The notes under the pieces were generated by a model. The model made no database searches and had not been told where the DNA came from. It saw only the letters and a program-made list of their open reading frames with translations. 44,912 nt of DNA from JBCBJX01 sp964342855 (GTDB lineage Bacteria; Pseudomonadota; Alphaproteobacteria; Caulobacterales; Parvularculaceae), in the NCBI GenBank assembly GCA_964342855.1, contig CAYFIB010000023.1, positions 1-44,912 of the forward strand, read 5' to 3'. Shown piece by piece: positions 44,640 to 44,912 of the stretch. Position 1 is the first letter of the stretch; every line of letters starts with the position of its first letter. A program made the translations under genes and the position numbers.

Positions 44640-44912
44640 CTACACGCTGACTTCAAACGCCGCCTCAGTGATCCCCTTGATCTCGTCGAGGGTCACGCCG
44701 GGGGCGAGTTCCGTCAGCGTAAGCCCTTTCCCGCGCTCGACATCGAACACGCCATGCGTGGTGATGATCCGATCGACGCAGGCGAGGCCCGTCAACGGCA
44801 GGGAGCATTCTTTCAGCAGCTTCGGCGAGCCGGATTTCGAGGCGTGGTCCATGACCACGATGACGCGCTTCACGCCCGCCACGAGGTCCATGGCGCCGCC
44901 CATGCCTTTGAC
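44640..44912 (-). CDS. 3-oxoacid CoA-transferase subunit B, 5' end outside the window
   Basis: Only the last 90 codons and the TAG stop are present. The visible segments VKGMGGAMDLVAGVKRVIVV, MDHASKSGSPKLLKECSLPL, TGLACVDRIITTHGVFDV and LTELAPGVTLDEIKGITEA are typical of the B subunit of family I CoA-transferases (AtoA/ScoB). These move CoA between succinyl-CoA or acetyl-CoA and acetoacetate. The catalytic Glu lies in the missing part. The A subunit is expected upstream, outside the window. Confidence 0.93.
   Translation of the reverse strand, partial: VKGMGGAMDLVAGVKRVIVVMDHASKSGSPKLLKECSLPLTGLACVDRIITTHGVFDVERGKGLTLTELAPGVTLDEIKGITEAAFEVSV

Overview
The window is a GC-rich, gene-dense chromosomal segment that reads as an alphaproteobacterium. 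The grounds are a GTTC-N7-GTTC SOS box beside recA, a cobalamin riboswitch in front of a BtuB-type receptor, the four-gene MoxR/DUF58/DUF4159 cluster, and the overall set of homologues. The family or genus cannot be fixed from the sequence alone; a marine or aquatic lineage near Parvularculales or Caulobacterales is only a guess. I see no rRNA, tRNA, CRISPR array, prophage or insertion sequence.

Layout. 1-5173: the 3' end of a monothiol glutaredoxin, a sulfotransferase, rpsD, and a very large TonB-dependent receptor with unusually low GC. 5174-11006: a TrmJ-like RNA methyltransferase diverging from icd, a secreted DUF2807 repeat protein, recQ, and an Rrf2 regulator diverging from an AhpD-like protein over an AT-rich palindromic operator. 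11024-15264: alaS, whose reading frame is broken by one extra G, then recA with a clear terminator and an SOS box shared with a small divergent gene. 15336-22661: an AsmA-family protein, a palindromic intergenic repeat, an AlkK-like acyl-CoA ligase, the cobalamin riboswitch with its BtuB-like receptor, and a family 2 glycosyltransferase. 22618-27085 (minus strand): the operon DUF1285 - Nudix CoA pyrophosphatase - CCA-adding enzyme, and SppA with a strong terminator. 27324-33990: a tightly coupled moxR - DUF58 - BatA/DUF4159 - VWA/GATase-like operon, followed by an unrecognised helical protein and two small lipoproteins. 35679-37197: queD and queC (7-deazaguanine synthesis) and cutA. 37218-42887: an SDR/AraC divergent pair, then DUF1993, a zeta-class GST, a META-domain lipoprotein, and the operon OYE-like flavoprotein - gamma carbonic anhydrase-like - MaoC-like. 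42930-44912: a cytoplasmic-looking subtilase with a small inhibitor-like partner, and a CoA-transferase subunit B cut by the window end.

Most of the content is housekeeping. The parts that most deserve a second look are the frame-broken alaS, the MoxR cluster with three VWA-like partners that differ in metal-site conservation, the hairpin that buries the subtilase ribosome binding site next to a separate inhibitor-like gene, a QueD with Tyr at the catalytic Cys position, the Rrf2/AhpD palindrome, and the SOS box placed between recA and a small conserved-looking gene.
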